Source: Bradyrhizobium roseum (GTDB lineage: Bacteria; Pseudomonadota; Alphaproteobacteria; Rhizobiales; Xanthobacteraceae). From it: 64,000 nt of DNA. Below are positions 35,572 to 44,715 of the stretch, piece after piece. The stretch is taken from assembly GCF_030413175.1 (NCBI RefSeq), contig NZ_CP129212.1, positions 5,680,450-5,744,449 of the forward strand, in the 5' to 3' direction. Numbering within the stretch: position 1 is the first letter of the stretch; the number at the start of each line of letters is the position of its first letter. The notes beneath the pieces are model-generated. The model was not told the origin of the DNA, searched no databases, and saw nothing but the letters and a program-made list of their open reading frames with translations. The position numbers and the translations under genes were made by a program.

Positions 35572-36783
35572 ATGAAAGCCACCACCATACGAAGCGTCGA
35601 AACGCTCGCCTGCGATGCCGGCTGGCGGAACTACCACTTCGTCAAGATCATGACCGAGGACGGCATCGTCGGCTGGAGCGAGTATGACGAGGGGTTTGGC
35701 GCGCCCGGTGTGACCACCGCAATCGAGCGGCTTGCGGCGCGCGTGGTCGGCAAGAACGCTTACCAGCATGAGCGCATCTACGCCGAACTGTTCTCCGCGA
35801 CGCGGCCGGCCGCCGGCGGCGTGGTGGCGCTGGCGCTCGGCGCCATCGAGAACGCGCTGCTCGACGTCAAGGCCAAGGCGCTCGGCGTGCCCTGCTATGA
35901 CCTGCTCGGCGGCAAGGTGCGCGACCGCATCCGCGTCTACTGGTCGCATTGCGCGACCTGGCGCATCAACCATCCCGGCTATTTCAAGCCGGCGATCACG
36001 AGCCTCGATGGCGTCAAGGGAATCGGCCGCGAGGTGCGCGAAAAAGGCTTTACGGCGATGAAGACCAACATCTTCGTCTACACCGACGGCAAGCCGCAAG
36101 GCTGGCGCCCGGGCTTCGGCTCGCCGTTCGAGCCGGAGATCAATGTCGACCGCAATGTGCTGCGAAACCTCTGCATGCACCTGGAGGCCATCCGCGACGG
36201 CGCCGGCCCTGATGTGGACCTGCTGCTCGACCTGAACTTCAACGCCAAGACTGAAGGCTACCTGAAGATTTTGCGCGCCATCAAGGACATGGACATGTTC
36301 TGGGTGGAGATCGACACCTTCAATCCGCAGGCGCTGGGCTACATCCGCCGCCAGAGCCCGCACCCGATCTCATCCTGCGAGACGCTATTGGGCCTGCGTG
36401 AATTCCTGCCCTATTTCAGCGAACAGGCGATGGACGTCGCTATCATCGACACGCCCTGGAACGGTGTCTGGCAGTCGATGAAGATCGCCGCCGCTGCCGA
36501 GCATTTCGAGGTCAACGTCGCCCCGCATAATTTCTACGGCCACCTCTGCACCATGATGAACGCGCATTTCTCGGCGGCGGTGCCGAATTTACGCATCATG
36601 GAAACCGACATCGACCGTCTTGAATGGGACCATGAACTGTTCACGCACGTGCCCGAGATCGTCGACGGCCATCTGGTGATGCCGGACCGGCCGGGCTGGG
36701 GCACCGAGCCGAACGAGGAAGGCCTGCGCGCGCATCCGCCGAAGAGCATGGGCGGGCTGTTGAATTACGGGCAAAAGAAGTAG
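35572..36783 (+). CDS. Mandelate racemase/muconate lactonising (enolase superfamily) enzyme
   Basis: 403 residues. N-terminal capping domain, then a barrel with the three metal ligands visible as D in LLLDLNFN, E in WVEIDTFN and E in SSCETLLG. A catalytic histidine candidate is in VAPHNFYGHLC. The enolase superfamily abstracts a proton next to a carboxylate; sugar-acid dehydratases and lactone-forming enzymes are common members. ATG at 35572, with GGGGCAGG upstream. It follows the amidohydrolase on the same strand after a hairpin. The substrate is unknown. Confidence 0.87.
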   Translation: MKATTIRSVETLACDAGWRNYHFVKIMTEDGIVGWSEYDEGFGAPGVTTAIERLAARVVGKNAYQHERIYAELFSATRPAAGGVVALALGAIENALLDVKAKALGVPCYDLLGGKVRDRIRVYWSHCATWRINHPGYFKPAITSLDGVKGIGREVREKGFTAMKTNIFVYTDGKPQGWRPGFGSPFEPEINVDRNVLRNLCMHLEAIRDGAGPDVDLLLDLNFNAKTEGYLKILRAIKDMDMFWVEIDTFNPQALGYIRRQSPHPISSCETLLGLREFLPYFSEQAMDVAIIDTPWNGVWQSMKIAAAAEHFEVNVAPHNFYGHLCTMMNAHFSAAVPNLRIMETDIDRLEWDHELFTHVPEIVDGHLVMPDRPGWGTEPNEEGLRAHPPKSMGGLLNYGQKK

Positions 36784-36911
36784 GCGGGCCGTCGACCTCT
36801 GCCGTCAAGCCCGGCCATGACGGAGTGGCGAGTAGCCCGCGCGAGCGGAGCGTGTGCGGGAGGCTGCATCCACGGAAACCTGGATGCCGCTTCGCTTATC
36901 CGGCTACGGCA

Positions 36912-38954
36912 TCAGCGCAATTCGATATCCAGCCATCCCAGCGCATTCACCGTGACGCGATCGCCGGTATCGACCAGCACGGTCGTGGTCTCGGCTTCGA
37001 TGATCGCGGGGCCGGTCAAGGCGTGACCGGGCTGTAGGTCATCCAGCGCGTAGACCGGCACGTCGCGCCAGCCGCCGAAATAGGCCTGCCGCTTGCGGCC
37101 CGGCGCGCAAGCGTTAGACGATGATGCGGGCTTTGCACCTGAGTCGAGCCGCTCGACTTCGCCGACGGCGGCGACGCGGGCGTTGACGAACACGACCTCC
37201 TGGCCGCGCGAGGCGTAGGTGTAGAGTTCCTCATGCCTGACGTGAAAACGGTCCTCGATCCGATCCACCAGATCAGGCGCGTTCCAGTCGAGGCCGTCGA
37301 GCGAAACGTCGATCTCGAAGATCTGCTCGCCGTAGCGCATCTCCGCGGAACGCTCGATTGAAATCTTGCCGCCGAACCATGAGCGCAGCCGGCCAGCGGC
37401 CTGCTGCTCCAGTCCGGCAAACAGTTCGCGCACCTCATCGGCGGAAATGCGACCCGCGCCGTAGTGCGTGCGGCTGATCTCGTAGCGGAGGTCGCTGGTC
37501 AGCATGCCCCAGGCCGACAGCACGGAAGCCACGGTCGGCACGATGATGCGCTTGATCTCGAGCTCGCGCGCGACTTCCGCTGCGTGCAGTCCCGCCGCAC
37601 CGCCAAAGCTCAACAGCGCGAACTTTCGTGGATCGACGCCGCGGCGCAGCGTCATCAGGCGGATGCCATCGGCCATGTTGAGATTGATCATGCGGTAGAT
37701 GCCGGCCGCCGCCTCGACGCGCGATAAATCCATCGCGTCAGCGATACGGTCGACGGCGGCTTCCGACGCCGCACGGTCGAGCGGACGCTTGCCGCCCATG
37801 AAGGCGGCGGCATCGAGATAGCCGAGCACGACATTGGCGTCGGTGACGGTGGCGGCCTGACCGCCATTGCCGTAACAGGCCGGGCCCGGCACCGAGCCCG
37901 CGCTTTCCGGCCCGATCCGCAACGTACAACTGGCATCGACACTCGCGATCGATCCGCCGCCGGCCGCGATGCTCGCGATGTCGAGGCTGCGCAGTGCAAT
38001 GCGCTGGCCGGCCAGCGAACCGTCGGCCGATAGCGACGCATGGCCGCCTGCAATCAGCGAAATGTCGGTCGAAGTGCCGCCCATGTCGAACGGCACGAGA
38101 TCGGGGATGCCGACCAGATCGGCGCAGCGCCGGCCGCCGGACATGCCGCCCGCGGGGCCGGACAGCACCGTGCCCGCGGCGAGCCGCGAGGCCTCCTCGA
38201 CCGGCGCCATGCCGCCATGCGACAGTACGACGAACAGACTGCCCTTGAAGCCAGCTTCAGTCAGTCGCGTTTCGAGGTTGGTGAGATAACGCCGTACGAT
38301 CGGCTCGACATAGGCGTTCACGATCGTGGTCGAGACGCGCTCATATTCCTTGATCTGCGGCAGCACGTCGCTGGAGCGCGAGATGCTGATGCCGGGCAGC
38401 GCCTGCTTCAGCTTTTCGACGGCGGCGAGTTCGTGAACGGGGTTGAGATAGGAATGCAGGAAACACACCGCGACCGACGTCGCGCCTGATGGCCTGATGC
38501 CGGCAATGGCGTCGTCGAGCGATTTCGCATCCAGTGGAATCAGCACCTCGCCATTGGCCCTGAGCCGCTCTTTCACGCCAAAGCGCCGTTGGCGCGGCAC
38601 CAGCGGCTCCGGCGGCGGAGAACGCAGGTCGTAGCGGTCGGGCTTGAGGCCCTCGCGCATCTCGATGACATCGCGGTGGCCTTCGGTGGTCAGCAGCGCA
38701 ACCTTTGCGCCCTTGCGCTCCAGCAGCGCGTTGGTCGCCACGGTGGTGCCGTGGACGAGGCGATCGGTCGCAGCGAGCATATCCGCACGCGACACATTCA
38801 GCCGCCTCGCCAACTCTTCCAGCCCGGTCATCACACCCAGCGACTGGTCCGCCGGGGTCGACGGCGATTTCGCGAACACCGTCCGCCCGCTTTCATCCGT
38901 CGCCACGAGATCGGTGTAGGTCCCGCCGACGTCAACGCCGATCCTGAACATCAT
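36912..38954 (-). CDS. hyuA: Hydantoinase/oxoprolinase subunit A (HyuA type)
   Basis: 680 residues. ATP-binding actin-like fold with G-V-D-V-G-G-T-Y-T-D-L at the N-terminus, HGTTVATNALLERKG, DMGGTSTDISLIAGG and S-F-G-G-A-A-G-L-H-A near residue 430. With subunit B it hydrolyses cyclic amides using ATP (5-oxoproline, hydantoins, caprolactam), or acts as a carboxylase in some relatives. ATG at 38954 overlaps the hyuB stop by four bases. It is the last gene of an operon with an MFS transporter and a class III aminotransferase, which suggests a lactam or cyclic ureide as substrate. Confidence 0.9.
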   Translation of the reverse strand: MMFRIGVDVGGTYTDLVATDESGRTVFAKSPSTPADQSLGVMTGLEELARRLNVSRADMLAATDRLVHGTTVATNALLERKGAKVALLTTEGHRDVIEMREGLKPDRYDLRSPPPEPLVPRQRRFGVKERLRANGEVLIPLDAKSLDDAIAGIRPSGATSVAVCFLHSYLNPVHELAAVEKLKQALPGISISRSSDVLPQIKEYERVSTTIVNAYVEPIVRRYLTNLETRLTEAGFKGSLFVVLSHGGMAPVEEASRLAAGTVLSGPAGGMSGGRRCADLVGIPDLVPFDMGGTSTDISLIAGGHASLSADGSLAGQRIALRSLDIASIAAGGGSIASVDASCTLRIGPESAGSVPGPACYGNGGQAATVTDANVVLGYLDAAAFMGGKRPLDRAASEAAVDRIADAMDLSRVEAAAGIYRMINLNMADGIRLMTLRRGVDPRKFALLSFGGAAGLHAAEVARELEIKRIIVPTVASVLSAWGMLTSDLRYEISRTHYGAGRISADEVRELFAGLEQQAAGRLRSWFGGKISIERSAEMRYGEQIFEIDVSLDGLDWNAPDLVDRIEDRFHVRHEELYTYASRGQEVVFVNARVAAVGEVERLDSGAKPASSSNACAPGRKRQAYFGGWRDVPVYALDDLQPGHALTGPAIIEAETTTVLVDTGDRVTVNALGWLDIELR

Positions 38955-40618
38955 GAGGACGCCTGCCCGGCTGCAGCTTCCGTCAGACCCTGCTCGCGGT
39001 CGCGCTCACGCGCCCCCGCCGACCGCTTGGCGGGCGGTCCCCAGCCACCGCCGCCGGAGGAGCGAATGTCCAGGCAGTCGCCGGGCCGCAGTTCGATGCC
39101 GACTTCCTTGGTGCGGAGCACGCGCGGCTCGCGGCCTTCGGACAGCAGGCGATAATGATGCGGCTGGCCGTCCTCGCCGCCGAGCATGCCGCAGGGGCCG
39201 TGCCGCGCGCCGTCGCCCGCGGTGTTGCCCTTCGCGATCTTTTCCGTTTCCAGCACCAGCTCGAGGGAGACACCGAGGCCGCCACGAAACTGGCCGTCGC
39301 CGCCGGAACCGGCGCGGAATTCATGGTGACGGAAATGCAGGGGAAAGCGCACCTCCGCGACCTCAAGGCTGCCGAACTTAAGCCCGCCGACCGAGTGCCA
39401 TTCACCGATTGACGACCAGCCGTCGCCCGCCGACGACGCGCCGCCGCCGGGACGCGCCTGAAACAGGTGCCAGATGAAATTCTTTCCCGACCGCGGATCC
39501 TCGCCCTGGATCGCGATCCGGAAGCGGCGGCTCCAGCCGGCCATCGCGCGTTCCGGGCACGACGCCGACAGCGCCTTGACGATAGCCTCGACGATCTCAT
39601 TGGAGGGATGGCTGGTGCACAAGGTCACCGGCCGGCCGGGATCGGCCCACACCACCGTGCCCTGTTTTGCAATGACCTTCAGCGGCCGCAGCGCGCCGGT
39701 ATTCTTGGCCACCTCGGGGTCGATCAGGTAGAAAAAGGCCATTGCCACCGCCGCCTGCATATTGGCATGCGAGGAGTTCACAAAACTGGTCGACTGCGGA
39801 TCGCTTTCGGACAGATCGATTTCGATGTCGCTGCCCTTTTTCGTCACCTTGGCAGCGATGCGGATATCGGTGCGGCCGTGGCCGTCATCGTCGAGAAATG
39901 CCTCGCCATGGAAGACGCCGTCCTTCCAGGTCGAGACCACCGCGCGGGCCTGCTGCTCCGTCGCGTCGAGGATCGCCTCGACCGCGGCCTCCACCACGGG
40001 CGCGCCGAATTCGAAAAACAGCCGCGCCAGCCGCCGCTCGCCGAGATGCGCCGCGCCGAGCATCGCGGCGAGGTCACCGCGGAAATCCCTGGGGTTGCGA
40101 ATGTTCAGCGCCAGCAGGTCGAGCAGATCATCGCGCAGCTTGCCGGCTTCGTACAGCTTGATCGGCGGGACGCGCAGCCCCTCCTGATAGATTTCAGTGG
40201 CGGCTGGGTTGTAGGCGCCATGGGTGGCGCCGCCGATGTCGCTTTGATGCGCGCGAACGATGGTCCACAGCAGCCGCTTTTCTCCGGCGAACACCGGGAC
40301 GAAGGCCGTGAGATCCGGCAGATGGCTGCCGCCGTGATAGGGATCGTTGAGCAGGATGACGTCGCCCGGTTGCACGTCCTTGAACCGCTCTTCGACCGCG
40401 CGCGTCGCCCAGGTCAGCGCGCCGACGTGAACCGGAATATGATCGGCCTGCGCGATCAGGCGGGAGCCGGTGTCGCAGATCGCCAGCGAAAAATCGCGGC
40501 TGGAATTGAGGATCTGCGAGTAGGAGGTGCGAAGCATCGCCTCGCCCATCTCCTTCACGATCGAACTCAGGCGATGCTGGACGACGGAGCGCGTGATGGG
40601 ATCGATCTTGGCGGACAT
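38951..40618 (-). CDS. hyuB: Hydantoinase/oxoprolinase subunit B (HyuB type)
   Basis: 555 residues. Family marks: IDPITRSVVQHRLSSIVKEMGEA start, NDPYHGGSHLPDLT near residue 95, RAHQSDIGGATHGAYNP, and a glycine-rich C-terminal SSGGGGWGPPAKR. ATG at 40618 is chosen because the family alignment begins there; the extension to 40708 runs into the aminotransferase gene. Translationally coupled to hyuA. It lies 22 bp after the aminotransferase. Confidence 0.9.
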   Translation of the reverse strand: MSAKIDPITRSVVQHRLSSIVKEMGEAMLRTSYSQILNSSRDFSLAICDTGSRLIAQADHIPVHVGALTWATRAVEERFKDVQPGDVILLNDPYHGGSHLPDLTAFVPVFAGEKRLLWTIVRAHQSDIGGATHGAYNPAATEIYQEGLRVPPIKLYEAGKLRDDLLDLLALNIRNPRDFRGDLAAMLGAAHLGERRLARLFFEFGAPVVEAAVEAILDATEQQARAVVSTWKDGVFHGEAFLDDDGHGRTDIRIAAKVTKKGSDIEIDLSESDPQSTSFVNSSHANMQAAVAMAFFYLIDPEVAKNTGALRPLKVIAKQGTVVWADPGRPVTLCTSHPSNEIVEAIVKALSASCPERAMAGWSRRFRIAIQGEDPRSGKNFIWHLFQARPGGGASSAGDGWSSIGEWHSVGGLKFGSLEVAEVRFPLHFRHHEFRAGSGGDGQFRGGLGVSLELVLETEKIAKGNTAGDGARHGPCGMLGGEDGQPHHYRLLSEGREPRVLRTKEVGIELRPGDCLDIRSSGGGGWGPPAKRSAGARERDREQGLTEAAAGQASS

Positions 40619-40640
40619 TCTTACCTGTTCGTTTTTGTGG

Positions 40641-41969
40641 TCAACGCGTGCCCGCAACTTCTTCAAGCGCGCCGGACGCGGCGTCGACGATCGCATGGAT
40701 ATCGGCATCGGTCATCGGGGTCGACAATGCCATCAATCCGTTGCCCGCGGCCAGCACACCGCGATTGAGCAAGGCGCGGTTGAACACCGTCTGACGCTGC
40801 GTTTCCTCTTCGGTCAAATAAGCCGAGCGATAGTCGCGCACCGGCCGGTCGGCGAAATGAATCTTGAGCAGCGATCCCAGGCCCACGGTGCCACCGGGCA
40901 CACCATGGCGCTTGAACGCGGCGTCGATGCCGGAGCGAACCGCCTGCCCTATCGCATCGAGACGCGCAAAGGCCGCGTCATCGAGCAGTTGCATCGCCGC
41001 GATCCCTGCACGCATCGTTACCGGATTGGCGGAGAACGTGCCGCCATGCGGCAGCGCCGGCTTGCCCGCGCGCGGATCGAATACCGCCATGACGTCGCGA
41101 TGGCCGCCGATGGCGCCGACCGGAAAGCCGCCGCCGATGATTTTTCCGAGCGTCGTCAGGTCCGGATCGATATCCCAGATGCCCTGCGCGCCGCGATAGC
41201 CGAGGCGAAACGTGATGACCTCGTCGAAAATCAACAGCGCGCCGACTTCGCGCGTCACCTTGCGCAGCGCCTCCAGATAGGCCCGGTCGGCCGGCGCCAG
41301 ACCGGCACGGTTGGGCATGGGATCGACCAGCACGCAGGCCAGTTCAGACCCGTGCTCGCGGATCAGGCTGACGGCGGCTTCGGTGTCGTTGAACGGGATG
41401 GTGACGACATCGGCGAGCACGTTGTCGGGCGTGCCCCTGGCATAGGCGACCGACACCGGCGCATTGCGGCCCCACGCTTCCGGTGCTGGGTCCAGACTCA
41501 CTTCGGCATAGTCGTAGGAGCCGTGATAGGCGCCCTCGCATTTGGCGATCTTGGGCCGGCCGGTATGCGCCCGCGCCGCCTTCAGCGCCATCATCACCGC
41601 CTCGGTGCCGGAGTTGGCGAACCGCACCTGCTCGACCGACGGCAGCCGCGAGACCAGCAGCTCGGCAAGATCAACCTCGGATTCTGTCGGCAGCCCGAAC
41701 GCCGAGCCGAGGGCGAGCTGCTCGGTTGCCGCTTTGATTAGCGCCGGATGGGCATGGCCGTGAATCTGCGACGTAAAATTGTTGATGCAGTCGATGTAGA
41801 CGTTGCCATCGAGATCCCAGACCCGGCAGCCCTCGCCGCGCGCGGCATAGATCGGGTACGGCTTCATGAACACGGTGGTACGGGTGTTGCCGCCGGGCAG
41901 GCTCGCCAGCGCCCGATCGTACATTTTTTGCGAAGATGAATGTTGGTCCGGATACATGCGCCATTCCAT
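40641..41969 (-). CDS. Class III aminotransferase, glutamate-1-semialdehyde aminomutase-like
   Basis: 442 residues, PLP-dependent. The PLP lysine is in LTTLGKIIGGGFPVGA; the cofactor loop is ANSGTEAVMMALKAARAHTG and the aspartate is in IFDEVITFR. It is similar to HemL but probably not the haem enzyme, because it sits in a catabolic operon nine bases after the MFS gene and 22 bases before hyuB. A likely role is transamination of the amino acid released by HyuAB ring opening. The start is ATG at 41969, or possibly 41957. Confidence 0.88.
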   Translation of the reverse strand: MEWRMYPDQHSSSQKMYDRALASLPGGNTRTTVFMKPYPIYAARGEGCRVWDLDGNVYIDCINNFTSQIHGHAHPALIKAATEQLALGSAFGLPTESEVDLAELLVSRLPSVEQVRFANSGTEAVMMALKAARAHTGRPKIAKCEGAYHGSYDYAEVSLDPAPEAWGRNAPVSVAYARGTPDNVLADVVTIPFNDTEAAVSLIREHGSELACVLVDPMPNRAGLAPADRAYLEALRKVTREVGALLIFDEVITFRLGYRGAQGIWDIDPDLTTLGKIIGGGFPVGAIGGHRDVMAVFDPRAGKPALPHGGTFSANPVTMRAGIAAMQLLDDAAFARLDAIGQAVRSGIDAAFKRHGVPGGTVGLGSLLKIHFADRPVRDYRSAYLTEEETQRQTVFNRALLNRGVLAAGNGLMALSTPMTDADIHAIVDAASGALEEVAGTR

Positions 41970-41978
41970 GCGAGGAAG

Positions 41979-43217
41979 TCAGGTGCACATCAGAAACACA
42001 ATCGCCCCGATGATCAAGCTGGCAGCGACGAATAGCAGCACTGCGGGCAGGCCGAAAATGGTCGCTACCACCCCGGTTGCCGATTGGATCAGCGCGGTGC
42101 CCAGGAAGAACGCGAGGTTGATCGCCGAGAGCGCCTTGCCGGCATTCTGCGCATCGACAAGCTGTCGCGTCATGCCGTAGAGCAAGGGCTGCGTCGATAC
42201 GGCAACGCCGGTCAGCACGAACAGCGCGGCGTCGACCTGGGACGGCACGAACGTCACGCCGAGCAATTCCGCCAGCGGATAATGTGGGGCGCCGGCCGCC
42301 ATCACGGCGAGCACCACCGCGGCAAAGCCATGCGTCGCCGCCAGCATCTCACGGCGATGGCCGAAGCGGCGATCGAGAAGGCCCATCAACGCGGGACCCG
42401 CAATCAGCGCCAACGTAAACAGGCCGAGCACGTTGCCCGCCTCGATGCGGTTCAGTCCCTTGATCTCCATCAGCCAGGGTCCGCCCCACAATCCCCGCAG
42501 CACCAGCGACGCCGCGAGCGACACCAGCGCCAGCGCAATCAGCCCACGCAGCGGCCGCGACAGGCCGATCCGCAACACCTCGGCCATTTGCGTCAACGGC
42601 GATGAGAGATCGGCCTGCGCCGTCGACTGTTTCGGAACCAGCAGGAATACGGCGACCGCCACCACGGCGCCGAAGCCCGCCGAGATCCAAAATCCAGCGC
42701 GCCAGCCCCAGAATTCGACGACAAAAGCCAACGGGCTCGCCGACAGCAGCATGCCGACATTGCCGATCGAGAGGATGATGCCGGACCACAGGCCGAACCG
42801 CGCCGCCGACATCTGCTTGGCAGCCAGCGTCATCGGACACATCAGCATGCCCGAGGTGGCGACGCCGAGCAGGAACTGGCCGAACAAAAAGCTCTCCGGC
42901 CCCGTCGCCAGACCGGAAGCCAGCGCACCGATGATGGTTCCGCACAAGAGGCTCAGCGAAACCGGCCGGACGCCGAAGCGGTCCATCGCCGCGCCGACCG
43001 GGATCTGAGAGGCGGCAAAGGCGAAATGATAGATCGAGGTCAGGCTCGCCAGCGTCTGCGGCGGCGTATGAAAATCCGCCGCCATCACGTCGAGGCTGAT
43101 CGCCGGAATCGTCCGCAGCAGCGTCGACAGCATGTGGCCGCAGGCCAGCGCCAGCAGCGCAAAAATCAGGGCGCGGAGGTTGATATCCGCGTCATCGGCC
43201 TTGCCGTCCATGTTCAT
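41979..43217 (-). CDS. MFS transporter
   Basis: 412 residues with about 12 hydrophobic helices in two halves separated by the linker Q-S-T-A-Q-A-D-L-S-S-P-L near residue 210. The loop between helices 2 and 3 reads GAAMDRFGVRP, a standard MFS motif A variant. First gene of the operon with aminotransferase and HyuBA, so probably the uptake step. ATG at 43217 is taken (43211 possible); a longer frame reaches 43313 but is unlikely. Confidence 0.87.
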   Translation of the reverse strand: MNMDGKADDADINLRALIFALLALACGHMLSTLLRTIPAISLDVMAADFHTPPQTLASLTSIYHFAFAASQIPVGAAMDRFGVRPVSLSLLCGTIIGALASGLATGPESFLFGQFLLGVATSGMLMCPMTLAAKQMSAARFGLWSGIILSIGNVGMLLSASPLAFVVEFWGWRAGFWISAGFGAVVAVAVFLLVPKQSTAQADLSSPLTQMAEVLRIGLSRPLRGLIALALVSLAASLVLRGLWGGPWLMEIKGLNRIEAGNVLGLFTLALIAGPALMGLLDRRFGHRREMLAATHGFAAVVLAVMAAGAPHYPLAELLGVTFVPSQVDAALFVLTGVAVSTQPLLYGMTRQLVDAQNAGKALSAINLAFFLGTALIQSATGVVATIFGLPAVLLFVAASLIIGAIVFLMCT

Positions 43218-43333
43218 TTCATCCCAGGCATTTTGAGGCGGCGTACCATCAATATGCAGGGAACACCAATCTACCCTCACCCGCGGCTTGATCCTGTCGG
43301 CGCGGGGAACCATGATGTGCTAACCAGCCGATC

Positions 43334-43346
43334 GACCCGTCGGGTC
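43334..43346. promoter_or_regulatory. Palindrome GACCCGTCGGGTC upstream of the SDR gene
   Basis: Perfect 6-bp arms around one base, 37 bp before the SDR start, in the 165-bp region divergent from the MFS operon. Candidate operator; no regulator gene is adjacent. Confidence 0.35.
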
Positions 43347-43382
43347 AACCAGCGGCACGGAAGACCGCGAGCGGGAGAAACC

Positions 43383-44162
43383 ATGCAAGTCACGATGAAA
43401 GATCGCGTCGCCGTCATCACCGGCGGCAGCAAGGGCCTTGGGCTGGCGATGGCGCGGCAGTTTGCGGCCTCCGGCGCCAGGGTCGCAATGCTGGCGCGCG
43501 GCGCGGCTGATCTCAAGGCCGCGCGCGAGTTGCTGGCCAAAGACGACCTCGCCGTCCGCGACTATGTCTGCGACGTCTCGAAGGCGGCAGACATTGCGAA
43601 GGCGCATGACAAGATCGTCAGCGATCTCGGCCCGGTCGACATTCTCGTCAACAACGCCGGCACCGCGCGAACGATGGCGTTCGAGAACATCAGCGATGAA
43701 GCCTGGCAGGAAGACCTCGACTTGAAACTGTTTGCCGCGATCCGCTTCTCCCGGCTGGTCTGGCCGGGCATGAAGGCGCGCAAATGGGGCCGCATCATCA
43801 ATGTGCTCAACACCTACGCCAAGGCGCCGGCGGCGGCCTCGGCGCCGACGTCGGTTACCCGCGCCGCCGGCATGGCGCTGACCAAGGTGATGGCGAGCGA
43901 AGGCGGCGAGCACAACATCCTCGTCAACGCGATGCTGGTCGGCCTGATCATGAGCGATCAGTGGGTGCAGCGGCACGCCAAGCAGGCGCCGGAGATGGAT
44001 TTCGAGCTGTTCGCCAAAAACCTCGCCAAGGGCACGCCCTTGGGGCGCATCGGCACGGCGGAGGAATTCGCCAACCTCGCCTGCTTCCTCGCCTCCGATC
44101 AGGGATCGTTCATCACCGGCACCGCGATCAATGTCGACGGCGGACGGTCACCGGTGGTGTGA
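43383..44162 (+). CDS. Short-chain dehydrogenase/reductase lacking the YxxxK pair
   Basis: 259 residues, Rossmann fold with nucleotide motif T-G-G-S-K-G-L-G (13-20) and the structural NNAG at 90-93. The usual catalytic Ser-Tyr-Lys are not where expected. Aligned from GRII to FabG-type enzymes, they correspond to N143, T156 and R160 (segment PTSVTRAAG). The C-terminus GTAINVDGGRS is classical. ATG at 43383 follows GCGGGAG. It may be a non-catalytic or mechanistically divergent SDR subgroup; a sequencing error is unlikely, since three sites differ while the frame is intact. Divergent from the MFS/aminotransferase/Hyu operon. Confidence 0.85.
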   Translation: MQVTMKDRVAVITGGSKGLGLAMARQFAASGARVAMLARGAADLKAARELLAKDDLAVRDYVCDVSKAADIAKAHDKIVSDLGPVDILVNNAGTARTMAFENISDEAWQEDLDLKLFAAIRFSRLVWPGMKARKWGRIINVLNTYAKAPAAASAPTSVTRAAGMALTKVMASEGGEHNILVNAMLVGLIMSDQWVQRHAKQAPEMDFELFAKNLAKGTPLGRIGTAEEFANLACFLASDQGSFITGTAINVDGGRSPVV

Positions 44163-44185
44163 GTAAGACTCGCGCAGCTGCATCT

Positions 44186-44323
44186 TCTCCCTCGCCCCGC
44201 TCTTGCGGGGAGAGGGTCGGGGTGAGGGGCTCTCTCCGCGAATTCGGCTCACAGTCGGACTCGCTGAAGCACCCCTCACCCGGCGCTTCGCGCCGACCTC
44301 TCCCCGCGAAGAGCGGGGCGAGG
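44186..44323. repeat. Composite intergenic hairpin repeat, copy 2
   Basis: Left module CCCCGCTCTTGCGGGGAGAGG and right module CCTCTCCCCGCGAAGAGCGGGG surround a core (about 44230-44271) that resembles the core of copy 3, sharing CTCCGCG, an AATC/AATTC element and TCGGA(C/T)TCG. The right module also holds GGCGCTTCGCGCC. Located between convergent SDR and HU genes. Confidence 0.75.
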
Positions 44324-44353
44324 TTAAGAAGCAGCAAGCACCGCCCCACGAAC

Positions 44354-44381
44354 AAAAAGGCCCCCGTCGCCGGAGGCCTTT
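44354..44381 (-). terminator. Rho-independent terminator of the HU gene
   Basis: Read on the minus strand: AAAGGCCTCCG, loop GCGA, CGGGGGCCTTT, then more T. An 11-bp stem with one G-T pair followed by a T run, 34 bp after the HU stop. The mirror A/T ends mean that it could also serve the convergent SDR gene. Confidence 0.85.
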
Positions 44382-44415
44382 CCGTTTTCGCTAAGCCGCC
44401 TCGGCGGCCCTCGTC

Positions 44416-44715
44416 TTAGACCGCGTCCTTGGCGGCCTTGACCGGGCGGGCACGGACGATCTTGCGGGCCGGCTTGGCCTTGAACATCATTTCCTCGCCC
44501 GTGAAGGGGTTGGTGCCCTTGCGAGCCTTGGTCGCGGGCTTCTTGACCACGACGAACTTCGCGAAGCCGGGAACGAGGAATACCCCGTTCTTCTTGAGCT
44601 CCTTGTGGCCAACGTCGACGAGCGCTTCCATCACGCCCTTGACCTCTTTCTTCGAAACTTCAGTGGTGGTCGCGATCTTCTCGATCAGCTGCGACTTAGA
44701 CATTTGGGTGGCCAT
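44416..44715 (-). CDS. HU family DNA-binding protein
   Basis: 99-residue nucleoid protein. MSKSQLIEKIATTTEVSKKEV gives the N-terminal helices; VFLVPGFAKFVVVKKPA and the beta arm ARKGTNPFTGEEM include the R-x-G-x-N-P-x-T-G DNA-binding turn. The tail is lysine/arginine/alanine-rich (KAKPARKIVRARPVKAAK), longer than E. coli HU. ATG at 44715 follows GGAGC; a 44739 start is less likely. It is monocistronic, with its own terminator. It bends and compacts DNA. Confidence 0.93.
   Translation of the reverse strand: MATQMSKSQLIEKIATTTEVSKKEVKGVMEALVDVGHKELKKNGVFLVPGFAKFVVVKKPATKARKGTNPFTGEEMMFKAKPARKIVRARPVKAAKDAV

Noticed and set aside
40641..41969. Naming the aminotransferase hemL
   Set aside because: It resembles glutamate-1-semialdehyde aminomutase, but the operon is catabolic and the enzyme carries no mark that proves the haem function.
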